Assembly (NCBI RefSeq): GCF_001854325.1
Contig: NZ_CP017754.1
Location: 1,240,001-1,304,000 of the forward strand
Source: Cupriavidus malaysiensis
GTDB taxonomy: Bacteria > Pseudomonadota > Gammaproteobacteria > Burkholderiales > Burkholderiaceae
Direction: 5' to 3'
Length of the DNA: 64,000 bases
The position numbers and the translations under genes were made by a program. Of the stretch, positions 62,189 to 64,000 are shown in pieces. The notes beneath the pieces are model-generated. The model did no database searches. It worked only from the letters and a program-made list of their open reading frames with translations, and was not told the DNA's origin. Each line of letters opens with the position of its first letter. Position 1 is the first letter of the stretch.

Positions 62189-63357
62189 ATACGAGTTTCT
62201 CGCCTTGGCCAAGTTTTACTCAAGAGGAAGCAGACGCTGTCAAGGATGTTCTGGTTTCGAATAGAGTCAACTATTGGACGGGAAGTATTTGTCGTGATTT
62301 TGAAAGGGAGTTCGCTGAATGGGTCGGTGTCGCCTATTCTGTTGCGCTCGCAAACGGGACTCTCGCTTTGGACGTCGCTCTCAGAGCCCTCGGTATTGGC
62401 GAAGGCGATGAGGTTATTGTAACAAGCAGGACATTCCTAGCATCGGTGTCAAGCATCGTGCTTGCAGGCGCGGTTCCAGTTTTTGCAGATGTTGATGCTG
62501 ATAGTCAGAATATAACGGCGGAAACAATTTCTCGCGTTATCACGGAACGGACGAAAGCAGTGATATGTGTTCATCTCGCCGGTTGGCCATGCGACATGGA
62601 CCCGATTATGAGTTTGGCACGAGAGCGCGGCCTCAAAGTGATCGAGGATTGTGCTCAGGCGCACGGTGCAAAGTACAAAGGGCGATCGGTGGGCTCCATT
62701 GGGGATATCGGAGCCTGGTCTTTTTGTCAGGACAAAATCATGACTACCGGAGGCGAGGGTGGCATGGTTACGACTAATGACAAAGAGCTATGGGCCAGTA
62801 TGTGGTCCTTTAAGGATCACGGGAAAAGCTGGGAGGCTGTTTATGAGCGGGAGCATCCAGCTGGCTTCCGATGGGTTCACGATTCGTTCGGCACAAACTG
62901 GCGCATGATGGAGATGCAGGCGACGATTGGTCGTATCCAGTTGAGGCGAATGGCGGAGTGGACAAGTCTGCGCACAAGCAATGCGATATCGCTGGCCCAT
63001 AGCCTTTTGGAATGTCCCGCAGTGAGAGTCCCACTTCCTCCGGTGCAAATGCAGCACGCTTGGTACAAGTTTTATGCATTTGTTGAGCCCGATGTGTTGG
63101 CCTCTGACTGGAGCCGAGATAGGATTATGGCCGAAATTAATAATCAGGGTGTTCCATGTTATTCGGGTTCTTGCTCAGAAGTTTATCTTGAGAAGGCATT
63201 TGATGGTACAGGTTGGCGACCGTCTGAGCGCTTGGCCGTTGCGAGGGAATTAGGAGAGACGAGCCTAATGTTTCTGATTCACCCAACGCTGACGGAGGCT
63301 GAGATTGGTCGGGCCGGCGAGGTCGCGCGGAAGGTTTTGAATTCCGCCATGCGGTAG
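62182..63357 (+). CDS. pglE: PLP-dependent sugar aminotransferase (PglE-like)
   Basis: The 391-residue DegT/DnrJ/EryC1/StrS protein has ALANGTLALDVALRALGIG, HLAGWPCDMDPI, EDCAQAHGAKYKG and the PLP-lysine segment FCQDKIMTTGGEGGMV. It transfers an amino group to C4 of UDP-4-keto-6-deoxy-GlcNAc in bacillosamine synthesis. The required 4,6-dehydratase (PglF) is not in the window. It overlaps pglD by 7 bp and is the last gene of the low-GC operon; no clear terminator follows. Confidence 0.93.
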   Translation: MLNTSFSPWPSFTQEEADAVKDVLVSNRVNYWTGSICRDFEREFAEWVGVAYSVALANGTLALDVALRALGIGEGDEVIVTSRTFLASVSSIVLAGAVPVFADVDADSQNITAETISRVITERTKAVICVHLAGWPCDMDPIMSLARERGLKVIEDCAQAHGAKYKGRSVGSIGDIGAWSFCQDKIMTTGGEGGMVTTNDKELWASMWSFKDHGKSWEAVYEREHPAGFRWVHDSFGTNWRMMEMQATIGRIQLRRMAEWTSLRTSNAISLAHSLLECPAVRVPLPPVQMQHAWYKFYAFVEPDVLASDWSRDRIMAEINNQGVPCYSGSCSEVYLEKAFDGTGWRPSERLAVARELGETSLMFLIHPTLTEAEIGRAGEVARKVLNSAMR

Positions 63358-63663
63358 CTCGTTCGCTGAGCGATGTTTGGAGTATTGAGAGGTGAGATGT
63401 GGTTGGGAGATCTGAGCATGGTCACATCCATGTAGACATCGCGAATACTTCCCCTTAAGCGCGGTTCCCACTGTGTGCGGGCGGATTTGTCTAGAGGTCG
63501 CTAGCACTTTACGGAGTTGTGACAGATTCCTAATTACACTCCTTTCGTTGGATAGGAATTCGCTTGTGATGGAAGTAACCTCGCGGTTCACAAGTTATAG
63601 AGGCTGACTGTGGTAGACGAGAGCAAGCATCTCTTAAATATTTCAAATAGTAGGAGCAAAGAG
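63358..63663. other. Intergenic region at the right edge of the polymer island
   Basis: No gene was recognised. The sequence is AT-rich like the operon before it, and base composition jumps to GC-rich at the rfbB start. It should hold the rfbB promoter. Confidence 0.6.
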
Positions 63664-64000
63664 TTGTCCTATATCTTCGTAACGGGCGGGGCGGGGTTCA
63701 TCGGTGCGAACTTCGTGCTCGGCTGGCTGCGTGACACAGGCGCGGATGCCGTCGTCAACATCGACAAGCTGACCTACGCAGGCAACCGCAAGACGCTCGC
63801 CTCGCTGGAAGGCGACGCACGCCATGTGTTCTCGCAGACCGATATCTGCGATCGCGAGGCGATCGACCGCCTGTTTGCTGCCTACCGTCCGCGCGCGGTC
63901 GTGCATTTCGCCGCCGAGAGCCATGTGGACCGCTCCATCCATGGCCCGGCCGAGTTCATCCAGACCAATATCGTCGGCACCTTCACGCTGCTGGAGGCCA
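63664..64000 (+). CDS. rfbB: dTDP-glucose 4,6-dehydratase, 3' truncated by the window
   Basis: The visible 112 residues start [20 protein letters not shown] and include [31 protein letters not shown] and [12 protein letters not shown], which are diagnostic of RfbB. It makes dTDP-4-keto-6-deoxyglucose for dTDP-rhamnose. The start is taken as TTG 63664 with TAGGAG upstream; an in-frame GTG at 63610 is an alternative. The gene continues beyond the window. It is GC-rich, unlike the preceding operon, and probably belongs to the older chromosome. Confidence 0.92.
   Translation, partial: MSYIFVTGGAGFIGANFVLGWLRDTGADAVVNIDKLTYAGNRKTLASLEGDARHVFSQTDICDREAIDRLFAAYRPRAVVHFAAESHVDRSIHGPAEFIQTNIVGTFTLLEA

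Overview
The window is about 64 kb of a GC-rich beta-proteobacterial chromosome, most likely Burkholderiales of the Cupriavidus/Ralstonia type. The basis is strong GC bias at third codon positions, a Bug-type tricarboxylate-binding protein, several LysR regulators, an RcnA/RcnR pair, a fused TRAP permease, and dispersed palindromic repeats (core CCCTCTCCC/GGGAGAGGG). No rRNA, tRNA, CRISPR array, insertion sequence or phage genes were recognised. The genus is inferred from gene content only.

Left part (1-24 kb). A truncated GGDEF diguanylate cyclase is followed by an unusual protein with two tandem LuxR-type helix-turn-helix domains. Next come an amidohydrolase and a Bug solute-binding protein divergent from a LysR gene, then a second LysR gene divergent from a Rossmann-fold oxidoreductase. 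An SGNH hydrolase follows. The nickel/cobalt efflux pump rcnA is divergent from its repressor rcnR, with a textbook RcnR operator between them. A chemoreceptor and a Phd/VapC toxin-antitoxin pair come next. A catabolic uptake block (14.4-20.1 kb) holds two paralogous small proteins, a TRAP binding protein, a secreted PPC-domain protein, a fused DctQM permease, a YciI protein and a 2-keto-4-pentenoate hydratase-like enzyme, flanked by another LysR gene. A DUF4382 lipoprotein, a secreted DRDKA-repeat protein and a HicAB locus with a frameshifted hicA close this part.

Middle part (24-45 kb). This holds a secreted GH18 chitinase, several small exported proteins, a guanidinium-type SMR exporter, a divergent two-component system (OmpR-type regulator and 7TMR-DISM histidine kinase), a MerR regulator divergent from an epimerase-like enzyme, an Ntn amidase of the choloylglycine hydrolase family, a predicted outer-membrane barrel, and a phosphomannomutase/phosphoglucomutase. 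At 39.2-39.9 kb, two overlapping small genes on the minus strand lie behind a densely structured leader with two mutually exclusive helices; this is the most intriguing element of the window. A ParD/ParE-like pair and an arginine-to-proline module (Lrp-type regulator, guanidine-group hydrolase, ornithine cyclodeaminase) follow, then an SDR enzyme.

Right part (45-64 kb). An HTH plus pseudo-receiver regulator precedes a Wzx/Wzy-type exopolysaccharide operon: wza, wzb, wzc, UDP-GlcNAc dehydrogenase, UDP-GlcNAcA 4-epimerase, Wzx, Wzy/EpsG, three glycosyltransferases, a frameshifted beta-helix protein, and pglC, pglD and pglE homologues. The genes predict a polymer containing N-acetylgalactosaminuronic acid and bacillosamine, reminiscent of Ralstonia EPS I. 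Base composition falls visibly from about 49.1 to 63.6 kb and returns to GC-rich at a truncated rfbB gene at the right edge, so the polymer-specific part looks acquired.

Across the window, short tandem arrays (7-14 bp units) repeatedly sit at or next to stop codons.
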